Shown here piece after piece: positions 41,701-50,433 of a DNA stretch of 64,000 bases (position 1 is its first letter; each line of letters starts with the position of its first letter). The stretch is from positions 3,765,001-3,829,000 of the forward strand of contig NZ_JACHMI010000001.1 in NCBI RefSeq assembly GCF_014207985.1, given 5' to 3'. A program made the position numbers and the translations under genes. Source of the DNA: Nonomuraea rubra. GTDB taxonomy: Bacteria; Actinomycetota; Actinomycetes; Streptosporangiales; Streptosporangiaceae. Below the pieces are notes generated by a model. It saw only the letters and a program-made list of their open reading frames with translations. It was not told the DNA's origin and did no database searches.

Positions 41701-43200
41701 TCAGCGTGGAGTGGTCTTCGAGTCCAGCCACGTGTTGATGAGTTTCGTGAAGTTCCGCCCGGTGTGCTCGTTGATCCACTTCACGAACGCGGCCCTGTCC
41801 TGGGTGGTGTTGCGGTGCTCCTGGGGCCAGGCCCTGGTCATCGCCCAGAACTTCCGGTCGCCGAGCCGCTCCCTGATCTCGTGCAGCATGATCGCGGGGC
41901 TGTAGTAGACGTTGCTCTGGCCGAACGCGTCGCGCCGGTAGTCGCCCGGAGGTCCGTTCTCCCTGCGCAGCTCGGCATCGTAGGCCCGGATGTTGCCGAT
42001 GAACTCGTCGATCGTGCCGTCCTCGTGGTCGGCGTACCACTGCATCTCGAAGTACATGGCGAAGCCCTCGTTCAGCCACATGTCGCGCCAGGTGCGCGGC
42101 GTGACCGTGTCGCCGAACCAGTGGTGCGCCAGCTCGTGCGCCACCACCGACGGCTCCATGTAGCGCGGCCCGAGCGCGATCATCTGCTGCGTCTCCATGC
42201 CGGAGTCGCTGGTGGCCACCAGCCCGGCGCTCGGGAACGGGTAGGGCCCGAGCTTCTTCTCCAGCCACCGCATGATCGACGGCATCCGCCGCGCCACCGG
42301 CAGCTGCTCGGCCACGTCCTGCGGCCGGATCCAGTACGTGATCGGGATCCCGCGCGGCCCCTTGTCCCTGAACATCCTGAACTTGTCGGCCGCGAACACC
42401 GTCAGGTAACTGGCCACGGGGTCGGTCGACTCCCACCGGAACGTGCTGGCCTTGCCCTCGGTGGTCTTCCCCCTGTACGTGCCGTGCGCGACCCCCGACC
42501 AGCCCTTCGGCACGGTGATCGCCACGTCGTAGAGTGCCTCGTCCGACGGGTGGTCGTTGACCGGGAACCAGGTGAACGCCCCGAACGGCTCCTGCAGCGC
42601 CCACGCCCTGCCCCCGCTCCCGATCCGGAAGCCGAGCATGGAGATGTCCTTGCGCCGCTGCTTGGAGTCCACGGGCTTCGGCCTGCCGTGGTAGCGCACG
42701 GTCACGACCGTGCCCTCGTCGGCCTCCAGCGGCTCGGCCAGCGGGATCGTCAGGTCGTCGTACTTGCGGGTCGCCCTGACCCGCGTGCCGTCCACCGTGA
42801 CCTCGTCCACGTTGAGCGCGCGCCCGAAGTCCAGCTTGACCCGGCTGATGGGCCTGGCAGCGCGCACCGTGAGCTTCGCCGTGCCGGTCAGCGTGCGGGT
42901 GCCCGGCTTCCAGTCCAGCGCCAGGTCGTAGTGGAGCACGTCGATCGACGGGTTGCCGTAGGCCGGGTAGACGGGGTCGGCGACGGGCCGCGACCGGCCC
43001 TGCTCGTACGCGCTCAGGTCGACCGCCGGCCGCCGCTCGGCCTGGGCGGGGCTCGCGGCCGGGCTCGCCGGACCGGCGGGACCGGCCGACGTGGCCACGG
43101 GTGCGGGCGGCGCGGGCCGGGGCGCCGTGCAGGCCGACGCGGCCAGCGAGACGGTCACCAGGGACAAGACGGTCATCAGGGATAAAGGGGGCCTCCGCAT
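41701..43200 (-). CDS. Lipoprotein M1-family metallopeptidase
   Basis: The 499-residue protein has a lipoprotein signal ending at Cys24 (SLAASAC), so it should be anchored on the outer face of the membrane. The mature enzyme has the M1 zinc site HELAHHW (His355, Glu356, His359) and NEG (Glu378). The aminopeptidase GAMEN-like motif is not obvious, as in several exported M1-like proteins. M1 enzymes remove N-terminal residues from peptides. I chose the ATG at 43200; the longer frame adds an unrelated 100-residue leader. It is divergent from the beta-propeller gene. Confidence 0.9.
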   Translation of the reverse strand: MRRPPLSLMTVLSLVTVSLAASACTAPRPAPPAPVATSAGPAGPASPAASPAQAERRPAVDLSAYEQGRSRPVADPVYPAYGNPSIDVLHYDLALDWKPGTRTLTGTAKLTVRAARPISRVKLDFGRALNVDEVTVDGTRVRATRKYDDLTIPLAEPLEADEGTVVTVRYHGRPKPVDSKQRRKDISMLGFRIGSGGRAWALQEPFGAFTWFPVNDHPSDEALYDVAITVPKGWSGVAHGTYRGKTTEGKASTFRWESTDPVASYLTVFAADKFRMFRDKGPRGIPITYWIRPQDVAEQLPVARRMPSIMRWLEKKLGPYPFPSAGLVATSDSGMETQQMIALGPRYMEPSVVAHELAHHWFGDTVTPRTWRDMWLNEGFAMYFEMQWYADHEDGTIDEFIGNIRAYDAELRRENGPPGDYRRDAFGQSNVYYSPAIMLHEIRERLGDRKFWAMTRAWPQEHRNTTQDRAAFVKWINEHTGRNFTKLINTWLDSKTTPR

Positions 43201-43352
43201 TCGGGCCAAGGTAGTGACGGCCGCTGAGCGGCCACAACGGGTTTTCCATTTCGTGATCAGGAAGGCGGAGCTTCCCGACCGTTGCTGAAAGGTCCCTGTG
43301 AAGCCACCCATGGGTCTTTGCCGCGGCCGGTCGCTTGGGCATCGTGGGCCGC

Positions 43353-44264
43353 ATGAGATCCGCGATCCTGAAGACCGCACTCGGCAGTGCCTTGATCGTC
43401 GTCCTGCTCGGCGGAGTGCCGGCGCAGGCGGCGGCGAAGCCCGACACGTTCCCGCTGCCCAACGGGTTCCAGCCGGAGGGCATCGCGATCGGGGGCCACT
43501 ACGCCTACTTCGGCTCACGCGCGACCGGTGACATCTACCGGGCCGACCTGCGTACCGGGAAGGGAGGCGTGATCAGCAAGGGGCCTGGCACGCAGTCGCT
43601 CGGGCTCAAGACCGACGGGCGCGGACGGCTGTTCGTGGCCGGGGGCAACGCAGGGAACGCCCGGGTGATCGACCTGCGTACCGGGGCGGTCGTCAAGTCG
43701 TACCAGCTCGCCACCGGCACGTCGTTCGTCAACGACGTGATCCTCTTCCGCGGCGCCGCGTACTACACCGACTCGGCCAACCCCGTGCTCTACAAGCTGG
43801 ACCTCGGCCGGGGCGGCGCGCTGCCGGACGAGGCCGTCCCGATCCCGCTCAGCGGCGCGATCCAGTACACGACCGGCAACAACGCCAACGGCATCGCCCC
43901 CAGCCCCGACGGCAGGTCGCTGCTGATCGTCCAGTCCAACACCGGCAAGCTGTTCGAGGTGAACCCGTCCTCCGGCGTCACCACCGAGGTGGACCTGGGC
44001 GGCGAGACGCTGGTCAACGGCGACGGCCTGCTCCTGGCCGGCCGCACCCTGTACGCCGTCCAGAACCGCCTGAACGCGGTCGCCGCGATCGGTCTGGCCC
44101 GCGACGGCGCCTCCGGCAAGCTCATCAGGCGGCTGACCGACGACAGGTTCGACGTCCCGACGACCGTCGCCGCCTACGGCCACCGCCTCTACCTGCCCAA
44201 CGCCCGCTTCACCACCACCCCGACCCCCGACACCACCTACGACGTGGTCGCCATCAAGCCCTGA
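43353..44264 (+). CDS. Secreted beta-propeller protein (SMP-30/gluconolactonase-like)
   Basis: The 303-residue protein has a signal peptide (LGSALIVVLLGGVPAQA, cleavage near residue 25). The mature part has repeated YFGSRATGDIYRADL-, LFVAGGNAGNARVIDL- and YYTDSANPVLYKLDL-like blades with N-G-I-A and D-G-R turns, as in six-bladed SMP-30/NHL propellers. Exported lactonase-like members have unknown substrates. The ATG at 43353 gives a proper signal; the earlier frame start does not. A strong terminator follows. Confidence 0.85.
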   Translation: MRSAILKTALGSALIVVLLGGVPAQAAAKPDTFPLPNGFQPEGIAIGGHYAYFGSRATGDIYRADLRTGKGGVISKGPGTQSLGLKTDGRGRLFVAGGNAGNARVIDLRTGAVVKSYQLATGTSFVNDVILFRGAAYYTDSANPVLYKLDLGRGGALPDEAVPIPLSGAIQYTTGNNANGIAPSPDGRSLLIVQSNTGKLFEVNPSSGVTTEVDLGGETLVNGDGLLLAGRTLYAVQNRLNAVAAIGLARDGASGKLIRRLTDDRFDVPTTVAAYGHRLYLPNARFTTTPTPDTTYDVVAIKP

Positions 44265-44274
44265 CGCCCGCTTC

Positions 44275-44299
44275 GAGCGTCCCGGATTCCGGGGCGCTC
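44275..44299. terminator. Bidirectional hairpin between propeller and FMN reductase genes
   Basis: GAGCGTCCCGG (44275-44285) pairs with CCGGGGCGCTC (44289-44299) as an 11-bp stem with one U-G wobble and a three-base loop, between two convergent stop codons. Confidence 0.8.
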
Positions 44300-44304
44300 A
44301 AGGG

Positions 44305-44919
44305 CTACTCCACGGGCCGCAGCGCCGCGAGCTGCTGCTCGAACGGCACCACGGCCTCCTCTTCAGGCTCCCGGGGAGCCCGGTGCGACAGCAGGTCGGC
44401 CAGCTCCTGCGCGGCGCGGGCGATGCGCTCGCCGAGGCCGTCGGTGAACGGGTCCCGGCCGTGCGATCCGGCGGAGCCCCAGTCCTCCGCGGCCGCGTAC
44501 ACGGCGGTCGGGACGACCACCGCGCGCAGGTACGCGAACAGCGGCCGCAGCGCGTGCTCCAGGGCCAGCGAGTGCCGGGGCGTGCCCCCGGTGGCCGCGA
44601 TCAGCACGGGCTTGCCGGCCAGCGCGCCGTTGTCGATCACGTCGAAGAACGACTTGAACAGGCCGCTGTACGAGCCGCTGAAGATCGGCGTGACGACGAC
44701 GAGACCGTCCGCCTGTGTCACGGCCTCGACCACCTCGCGCAGGCGGGTGTTCGGGAAGCCGGTGACGAAGTTGTTCGCGATGTCCACGGCCAGGTCGCGC
44801 AGCTCGACCACGCGGACCTCCACCTCCGCCCGCTGCGCCACCGCCTCGGTCAGGCGGTCGGCCAGCAGTCGGGTGGAGGAGGGCTGCGTCAGCCCCGCCG
44901 AGACGACGACGAGCTTCAT
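44305..44919 (-). CDS. NADPH-dependent FMN reductase, CE1759 family
   Basis: The 204-residue flavodoxin-like protein starts MKLVVVSAGLTQPSSTRLLAD and has the flavin loop VVVTPIFSGSYSGLFKSFFD and IAATGGTPRHSLAL. It matches the group of FMN reductases that accompany an LLM monooxygenase (CE1759 with CE1758), and that partner gene lies just upstream. It should supply reduced flavin to the oxygenase. ATG at 44919, 29 bp after the LLM stop. Confidence 0.92.
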   Translation of the reverse strand: MKLVVVSAGLTQPSSTRLLADRLTEAVAQRAEVEVRVVELRDLAVDIANNFVTGFPNTRLREVVEAVTQADGLVVVTPIFSGSYSGLFKSFFDVIDNGALAGKPVLIAATGGTPRHSLALEHALRPLFAYLRAVVVPTAVYAAAEDWGSAGSHGRDPFTDGLGERIARAAQELADLLSHRAPREPEEEAVVPFEQQLAALRPVE

Positions 44920-44948
44920 GGTTCTCCTTCGGGGGGTCGAGGTCGGCT

Positions 44949-46100
44949 TCAGGCGCCGACAGGGGCTTCGGGCGCCTCTACGTTCTCGGCGTTCTCGGCG
45001 TCCTTGGCGCTCTCGGCGTTCCTGGCCGCGAGCAGGGAGGCGTGGGTGGGCGCGCCGGGGACCTCGGCCGGGCGGTCCTTGGCGAACTCCTTGCGCAGCA
45101 CCGGCACCACCTCCTCGCCGAGGAGGTCGAGCTGCTCCAGCACGGTCTTCAGCGGCAGGCCGGCGTGGTCCATGAGGAAGAGCTGGCGCTGGTAGTCGCC
45201 GAAGAACTCCCTGAACTCCAGCGTCCTGTCGATGACCTGCTGCGGGCTGCCCACGGTCAGCGGCGTCTCGGCCATGAACTCCTCCAGCGACGGCCCGTGG
45301 CCGTACACGGGGGCGACGTCGAAGTACGGGCGGAACTCGCGCACCGCGTCCTGCGAGTTCTTGCGCATGAACACCTGCCCGCCCAGGCCCACCACCGCCT
45401 GCTCGGGCGTGCCGTGGCCGTAGTGCGCGTACCGCTGCCGGTAGAGGCTGATCAGGCGCATGAAGTGCTCCTTCGGCCAGAAGATGTTGTTGGCGAAGAA
45501 GCCGTCGCCGTAGTAGGCGGCCTGCTCGGCGATCTCGGGGCTGCGGATCGAGCCGTGCCAGACGAACGGCGGCACCCCGTCGAGCGGGCGCGGCGTGCTG
45601 GTGAAGCCCTGCAGCGGCGTGCGGAAGCGGCCCTCCCAGTCCACGACGTCCTCGCGCCACAGCTTGTGCAGCAGCGCGTAGTTCTCGATGGCCAGCGGGA
45701 TGCCCTGACGGATGTCCTGCCCGAACCACGGGTACACCGGCCCGGTGTTGCCGCGGCCCAGCATGAGGTCCACCCGGCCGTCGGCCAGGTGCTGCAGCAT
45801 GGCGAAGTCCTCGGCGATCTTCACCGGGTCGTTCGTCGTGATCAACGTCGTGGCGGTCGACAGCTGCAGCCGCTCGGTCTTCGCCGCGATGTAGCCGAGC
45901 ATCGTGGTGGGGGACGACGGCACGAACGGCGGGTTGTGGTGCTCACCGGTCGCGAAGACGTCCAGCCCGACCTCTTCCGCCTTGAGTGCGATCGCCACCA
46001 TCGCCTTGATCCGCTCGTGCTCGGTCGGGGTCCTGCCGTTGGTGGGGTCCGTGGTGACGTCGCCCACGCTGAAGATACCGAACTGCACTTTAGTCACCAA
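44949..46100 (-). CDS. LLM-class flavin-dependent oxidoreductase, CE1758 family
   Basis: The 383-residue protein is a luciferase-like TIM barrel: VQFGIFSVGDVT, GLDVFATGEHHNPPFV, TNDPVKIAEDFAMLQHL and DGRVDLMLGRGNTG are typical. With the FMN reductase downstream it should form a two-component monooxygenase; the substrate is unknown. The last 40 residues contain short AESAKDAENAENVE-like repeats beyond the family core. Start is TTG at 46100 or GTG at 46097. Confidence 0.92.
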   Translation of the reverse strand: MVTKVQFGIFSVGDVTTDPTNGRTPTEHERIKAMVAIALKAEEVGLDVFATGEHHNPPFVPSSPTTMLGYIAAKTERLQLSTATTLITTNDPVKIAEDFAMLQHLADGRVDLMLGRGNTGPVYPWFGQDIRQGIPLAIENYALLHKLWREDVVDWEGRFRTPLQGFTSTPRPLDGVPPFVWHGSIRSPEIAEQAAYYGDGFFANNIFWPKEHFMRLISLYRQRYAHYGHGTPEQAVVGLGGQVFMRKNSQDAVREFRPYFDVAPVYGHGPSLEEFMAETPLTVGSPQQVIDRTLEFREFFGDYQRQLFLMDHAGLPLKTVLEQLDLLGEEVVPVLRKEFAKDRPAEVPGAPTHASLLAARNAESAKDAENAENVEAPEAPVGA

Positions 46101-46162
46101 CCCTGACTGTTGAATCTTTGACGGCTACGGTAGCGTCCGCACCTCCTCAGATATTCCACCAT

Positions 46163-46270
46163 GCGTTCAGCCCGTGCTGTCGGGCGCGGAAGGCTGCCCT
46201 GCGTTCAGCCGTGCTGCCGGGCGCGGAAGGCTACCCTGCGTTCAGCCGTGCTGCCGGGCGCGGAAGGCCG
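46163..46270. repeat. 37-bp repeat triplicating the 3' end of the CGNR gene
   Basis: Units beginning GCGTTCAGCC start at 46163 (38 bp), 46201 (37 bp) and 46238. The third contains the last codons and stop of the CGNR gene, so the array repeats the end of the gene downstream of itself. Confidence 0.85.
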
Positions 46271-46778
46271 CCGCCTTGGCCCGGTTGCCGCAGCCGCGCA
46301 TGTCGCACCAGCGGCGTGTACGCCGGTGCGAGGCGTCGACGTACAGCCGCGTGCACGGAGCCGCCTCGCACTCCCTGACCAGCCCGGCCTGCGGGCCGCC
46401 CAGCAGCTCGGCCGCCGCCCGTGCCGTACTGGACAGCGCCGCGCGCAGGTCGCCGCCGCGTTCCACGCCCCGCTCGCCGAGCAGCACGCCCGCCGGCGCG
46501 TGCCGCGCGGCGGCGTTGAGCGTCTCGCGGTCGGCGGGGTCCGGGGCACTTCCGGTACGGGCCGCGGACGCCAGCCGGTAGATCGCCTCCCGCAACGCCC
46601 TCGCCTCCGCCAGGTCGCCCTCGCTCACCGCCGGGCGGACGTCGAGCAGCCCGGCCGCGACCGTCCAGCGGGCCAGGTCGGCGGGCGTCGCCAGCAGGTC
46701 GATGCGCTCGCCGCGCCGGTGCCCGAGGGTGCCGGCCAGGTCGAGCCCGAGGTTCCCGCTGATGAAGGTGAAGTCCAT
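46242..46778 (-). CDS. CGNR zinc-finger regulator with ABATE domain
   Basis: The 178-residue protein has an N-terminal stress-sensing ABATE-like domain (FISGNLGLDLAGTLGHR, LATPADLARWTVAAGLLD) and the C-terminal CGNR zinc finger RECEAAPCTRLYVDASHR followed by WCDMRGCGNRAKAAAFR. Such proteins are putative stress-linked transcription regulators. It is divergent from an MFS transporter, a typical pairing. TACTAT ends 7 nt before the ATG, so it is probably leaderless. Its 3' end is part of a triplicated repeat. Confidence 0.9.
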   Translation of the reverse strand: MDFTFISGNLGLDLAGTLGHRRGERIDLLATPADLARWTVAAGLLDVRPAVSEGDLAEARALREAIYRLASAARTGSAPDPADRETLNAAARHAPAGVLLGERGVERGGDLRAALSSTARAAAELLGGPQAGLVRECEAAPCTRLYVDASHRRTRRWCDMRGCGNRAKAAAFRARQHG

Positions 46779-46785
46779 GACCTCG

Positions 46786-46810
46786 ATAGTAACCGCATTG
46801 ACAAGTTACT
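46786..46810. promoter_or_regulatory. -10 box and inverted repeat upstream of the CGNR gene
   Basis: On the minus strand TACTAT ends 7 nt before the ATG. It adjoins GTAAC (46790-46794) and GTTAC (46806-46810), which form an inverted repeat. AGTAACCGC recurs near 46829 on the MFS side, so the two promoters may share a regulator. Confidence 0.4.
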
Positions 46811-46870
46811 TTCGGGGCTGCCAGGGTGAGTAACCGCCAAATCCGGTTATTTCGCGTGAAGGTGGGTTTG

Positions 46871-48289
46871 ATGACGACGGTGGAGACGGACTCGCCTGAC
46901 GGGCGAGGCCCAGGTGTGCTGCGCGGGACGGGCGCAGGGCGAGGTCCGGGTGAGCGGCCGACGGCGGGCACAGGGCGAGGCCCGGGCGCGCGGTGGAGGG
47001 CGGGCGCAGGGCGAGGCCGCGGCGTGGGGTGGGATCGGCCCGGCTACGGGCCCCGGCATCGGTGGGTCGTGCTGGCCGTCGGCGTCGGGGCGCAGGCGGC
47101 CTTCGCGGCGATGTTCTCCGGCATTCCCGTCACCGGGGTGTCGATGCGGGCCGGTTACCACCTGTCCACGGAGCAGCTCGGTCTGGTGCTGGCCTGCCTC
47201 GGGCTCGGGGTGGCGGCCTCCGATCTCGTGTGGGGGCTGCTGACGGATCGCTTCGGGGACCGGCGCGTCCTGCTCACGGGGCTGACCGCGACGGGCGCGC
47301 TGCTGGCGGTGATGGCCGCCGCCGTGACCCCGTCGGACGGCGCGGGCGTGGCCCTGCTCGCCCTCTGCCTGGCCCTCGCCGGCGCGCTCGGCGGCAGCGT
47401 CAACGGGGCCTCGGGACGGGCGGTCATGACCTGGTTCGGGGAGGGGGAGCGGGGGTTCGCGATGAGCATCCGGCAGACGGCCATCCCGGTGGGCGGGGCG
47501 ATCGGGGTGGCGCTGCTGCCATGGCTGGCGGGCTCCTACGGCTTCGGCACCGCCTACGCCGCATCGGCCGCCTGCTGCCTCGCCGCGGCGGCGGCCACCT
47601 GGCGCTGGCTCCACGAACCGCCGACGTCACCGGCGGCCCTGCCGGCCTCGGACGGCGACGGCCCGCGCGCATCGGTCCCGCGTGCCTCTGGCGGCGAGGG
47701 CCCGCGCACGACGGCCCCGTCCCCCCTCAGGCGCTGGGACGTGTGGCGGCTGGCCCTGGCGGGCGCCCTGCTCACCGTCCCCCAGTTCGCCGTCCTCTCC
47801 TTCACCGCGATCTTCCTGCACGACGTCAAGGGCGAGGACGCCACCCTGGCCAGCGTCACCGTCGTCATCGCCCAGCTGGGCGGCGGCGCGGCCCGCATCT
47901 GGACCGGCCGCCGCACCGACCGCACAGGCACCCGCCGCACCCACATCAGGGCCATCGGCACCCTGGCCGGCCTCGCCATGGCAGGCGCCGCGGTGCTCAC
48001 CGACGCCCCCACCCCGCTCACCGTCACCGCCCTGGCCCTCGCCGGCCTCCTGGCCAACTCCTGGCACGGCGTCGCCTACACCGAGATCGCCGCCATGGCG
48101 GGCGCGTCCAGGGCCGGCACCGCCCTCGGCCTCCTGGGCACCACCCTGTTCGCGATGGGCTTCGTGACCCCGCTGCTCATCCCCCTGATCATCACCCACG
48201 CCTCCTGGGCGGCGGTCTGGGCCCTGGCCGCCGCAGCCTCCCTCCTCGCCGTCCCGCTGGCCCCTGGCGAGGCGAGAGCACGCCGGTGA
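46871..48289 (+). CDS. MFS transporter
   Basis: The 472-residue protein has about twelve membrane helices starting at residue 65 (VVLAVGVGAQAAFAAM), with LTDRFGDRRVLL as motif A. The first 60 residues are a hydrophilic Gly/Arg/Pro extension built from 36-bp imperfect repeats (approximately 46928-47030), absent from related transporters. A second low-complexity loop lies near residues 255-285. The substrate is unknown. ATG at 46871 preferred over GTG at 46826. Likely controlled by the divergent CGNR protein. Confidence 0.85.
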   Translation: MTTVETDSPDGRGPGVLRGTGAGRGPGERPTAGTGRGPGARWRAGAGRGRGVGWDRPGYGPRHRWVVLAVGVGAQAAFAAMFSGIPVTGVSMRAGYHLSTEQLGLVLACLGLGVAASDLVWGLLTDRFGDRRVLLTGLTATGALLAVMAAAVTPSDGAGVALLALCLALAGALGGSVNGASGRAVMTWFGEGERGFAMSIRQTAIPVGGAIGVALLPWLAGSYGFGTAYAASAACCLAAAAATWRWLHEPPTSPAALPASDGDGPRASVPRASGGEGPRTTAPSPLRRWDVWRLALAGALLTVPQFAVLSFTAIFLHDVKGEDATLASVTVVIAQLGGGAARIWTGRRTDRTGTRRTHIRAIGTLAGLAMAGAAVLTDAPTPLTVTALALAGLLANSWHGVAYTEIAAMAGASRAGTALGLLGTTLFAMGFVTPLLIPLIITHASWAAVWALAAAASLLAVPLAPGEARARR

Positions 48290-48293
48290 GGCC

Positions 48294-48378
48294 GGAGTCG
48301 GCATGAGGTCGGAGTCGGCATGAGGTCGGAGTCGGCATGAGGTCAGAGCCCGCATGAGGTCAGAGCGCGTTGATGTCG
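48294..48378. repeat. 17-bp tandem repeats at a convergent junction
   Basis: Three perfect copies of GGAGTCGGCATGAGGTC at 48294, 48311 and 48328 are followed by a diverged copy at 48345 and a fainter one at 48362 that overlaps the end of the epimerase gene. Confidence 0.9.
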
Positions 48379-49010
48379 GCGGGCCCCAGAATCCGCTTCG
48401 CCGCCCCCCGCTCCGCCACCGCGATCATCGCCCGCCCGACCTGCTCGGTCGTCGTCACCCCACCCCCGACCAGCCGCCGCAACACGGGGAACAGCGGCCG
48501 GGTGATCACGTACGCCGCCTGGTAGAGCCGCGTACGGGACCGCACCCCGTGCATCGGCTGCACGAACCCCACCCGGAACATGTACGCCTCCAGCGGCAGC
48601 GCGAGCAGCGCGTTCTCGGTCTGCCCCTTCACCCTGGCCCACATGGCCCGCCCCTGGGCGTTCGTCCCGGCGCCGGACACGTACACGAACCTCGACCCCG
48701 GGCTGAGCCGGGCCAGCGTCTCACCCACCGACAGCGTGAATTCGTAGGTGATCCGCCGGTACTCCGGCTCCCGCATCCCCGCCGCCGAGACGCCCAGGCA
48801 GAAGAAACACGCGTCGTACCCGCCGAGCTCCCCCTCGACGGGACCCAGGTCGAGCAGATCGTCATGCAGGACCTCGCGCAACTTCCCGTGCGAGACCCCG
48901 GTCGAGGCCCGCCCGACCGCCAGCACGGCCGTGACCCGCTCGTCGAGCAGGCACTCCCTGAGCACCCCCCGCCCGATCATGCCGGTAGCCCCGAACAGGA
49001 TCACCCTCAT
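48360..49010 (-). CDS. NAD(P)-dependent epimerase/NmrA-like protein
   Basis: The 216-residue protein has the NAD(P)-binding start MRVILFGATGMIGRGVLREC and the short-chain-like FVYVSGAGTNAQG with a downstream WARVKGQTENAL, close to the atypical SDR group (HTATIP2/NmrA-like). Substrate unknown; several act as redox-sensing regulators rather than enzymes. The start overlaps the upstream DUF4291 gene by 4 bp, so the two form a small operon. Confidence 0.85.
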   Translation of the reverse strand: MRVILFGATGMIGRGVLRECLLDERVTAVLAVGRASTGVSHGKLREVLHDDLLDLGPVEGELGGYDACFFCLGVSAAGMREPEYRRITYEFTLSVGETLARLSPGSRFVYVSGAGTNAQGRAMWARVKGQTENALLALPLEAYMFRVGFVQPMHGVRSRTRLYQAAYVITRPLFPVLRRLVGGGVTTTEQVGRAMIAVAERGAAKRILGPADINAL

Positions 49011-49588
49011 CCCACGCTCGCCCCTATCGTCTCCGCCAGCTCATCGGACAGCGGGTACGGCCGCTCGACCGGCAGCAGCGCGCCGGTGTCCGCGCCGCCG
49101 CGGACCGCCGCACGCACCTCACGTACCCGCTCGGTGATGTCGCTGATCCCCAGCGTCCACTCCTCCACGTAGCGCCGCACCGCCTCCCCGGTCAGCCCGA
49201 CCTGGATCGACCGGTACGCCAGCGCCTCGTGCCGCGGCCCGCGCTCGGGATCCCACTGGATCCGCACCGGGCTGCGGCGCACCCGCCGCGCCCAGTCCGG
49301 CCGCCGGTCGTCGTGGCTGAGGCAGGAGTGCGCCAGCGCCCAGGCGAAGCCCTCGTGGCTGAGCTCGACGGCCAGCACCCGCTCCTGGCCGGGCTTGGTC
49401 GCGTAGCCGCAGCGGTACATCATCCACAGGAACGACGGCTTGATCCACGTCATCCGCTCCCGCTTGAAGGGCGGGACGAAGCGCTGGGCGGCGACGGCGG
49501 GCGCGGCGATGGCCGCGTCGTACGCCTGGTAGACGGTGATCGACCGCTCGGTCCACAGGGCGCGGATCTGCCGGAAGGGCACGTTCAT
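49007..49588 (-). CDS. DUF4291 protein
   Basis: The 193-residue product has the DUF4291 landmarks: FRQIRALWTERSITVYQAYDAAIA, FKRERMTWIKPSFLWMMYRCGYATKPGQE with its RMTWIKPSFLWMMYR core, and ISDITERVREV. The family is widespread, cytoplasmic and without known activity. Its stop overlaps the NAD(P)-binding gene start. It could be a single operon with that gene; no other context helps. Confidence 0.9.
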   Translation of the reverse strand: MNVPFRQIRALWTERSITVYQAYDAAIAAPAVAAQRFVPPFKRERMTWIKPSFLWMMYRCGYATKPGQERVLAVELSHEGFAWALAHSCLSHDDRRPDWARRVRRSPVRIQWDPERGPRHEALAYRSIQVGLTGEAVRRYVEEWTLGISDITERVREVRAAVRGGADTGALLPVERPYPLSDELAETIGASVG

Positions 49589-49630
49589 GACGTACCAGAC
49601 TGGCCGGAGCCGGGCGGCGCGGGCAACGGG

Positions 49631-50362
49631 TTAACCCAGGTCCCGCACCGCCTGGGCGAGCCGGATGCGGGCGATCTGCGGGATGGACAGGCCGCGGGTC
49701 GAGATGCCGATGGCCCAGTCCGTGCCGGGCACGACCGCGCCCGCGCACGCCACCTGCTCCCTGAACTGCCCGTGCTCCTCCACCACCTGCCCCGGCCGTA
49801 ACCCCGACAGCTCCTCCTCGACGTCCTCCACGCTGACCGGGGTCGAGGAGGTGAAGCGGCGCAGGCCGTACCCGGTCAGGACGCCGCGCCGGGTGCGGGA
49901 CGGGAGCGAGAGCAGCAGCGCCTTGCCCAGCGCGGTCGCGTGCGGCGCCGTCTCCAGCCCCGCCTGCAGATCCTCCAGGTACGGCGAGCGCGGCCCCTCG
50001 GCCACGTCCACCACGACCAGCCGCCCCTCGGACAGCTGCGCCAGGTACGCGGTGTGGCCGGTGACGGAGGCCAGATGACGCAGCACGTCGGCGGCGCGCG
50101 GCGGCCGTTCGAAGGCGTCCAGCATCTCGTGGAAACGCTCGGCCACCTGCGAGCCGAGCAGGTAGTCGCCGTCGGGCCGGCGGTGCAGGTACCCCTCGTA
50201 GCACAGGGTGCGGACGAGGTGGTAGGAGGTGGACAGGTTCAGGCCGCAGCGGCGGGCGATGACCTTGACCGACAGCGGCCGGTCGGCGCGCGAGACCTCC
50301 TCCAGCACGCGGAGCGCGCGGGAGACGCTGCGGATCAGATCGCTGGGTGGTTCGCCGGTCAT
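49631..50362 (-). CDS. IclR-family transcriptional regulator
   Basis: The 243-residue regulator has the N-terminal winged helix (SVSRALRVLEEVSRADRPLSVKV, LNLSTSYHLVRTLCYEGYLHR) and the IclR effector domain with TALGKALLLSLPSR, CAGAVVPGTDWAIGISTRG and the conserved effector-side cysteine. It is divergent (71 bp) from the DUF59/amidohydrolase pair, which it probably controls. ATTTGAAAT at 50381-50389 is a possible operator core. Confidence 0.92.
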   Translation of the reverse strand: MTGEPPSDLIRSVSRALRVLEEVSRADRPLSVKVIARRCGLNLSTSYHLVRTLCYEGYLHRRPDGDYLLGSQVAERFHEMLDAFERPPRAADVLRHLASVTGHTAYLAQLSEGRLVVVDVAEGPRSPYLEDLQAGLETAPHATALGKALLLSLPSRTRRGVLTGYGLRRFTSSTPVSVEDVEEELSGLRPGQVVEEHGQFREQVACAGAVVPGTDWAIGISTRGLSIPQIARIRLAQAVRDLG

Positions 50363-50433
50363 CCATCAAGCATCTTCGCCATTTGAAATCGGGACGCCTA
50401 CCCCGACAGGCACACCCGTCCGACGATGAGGTC

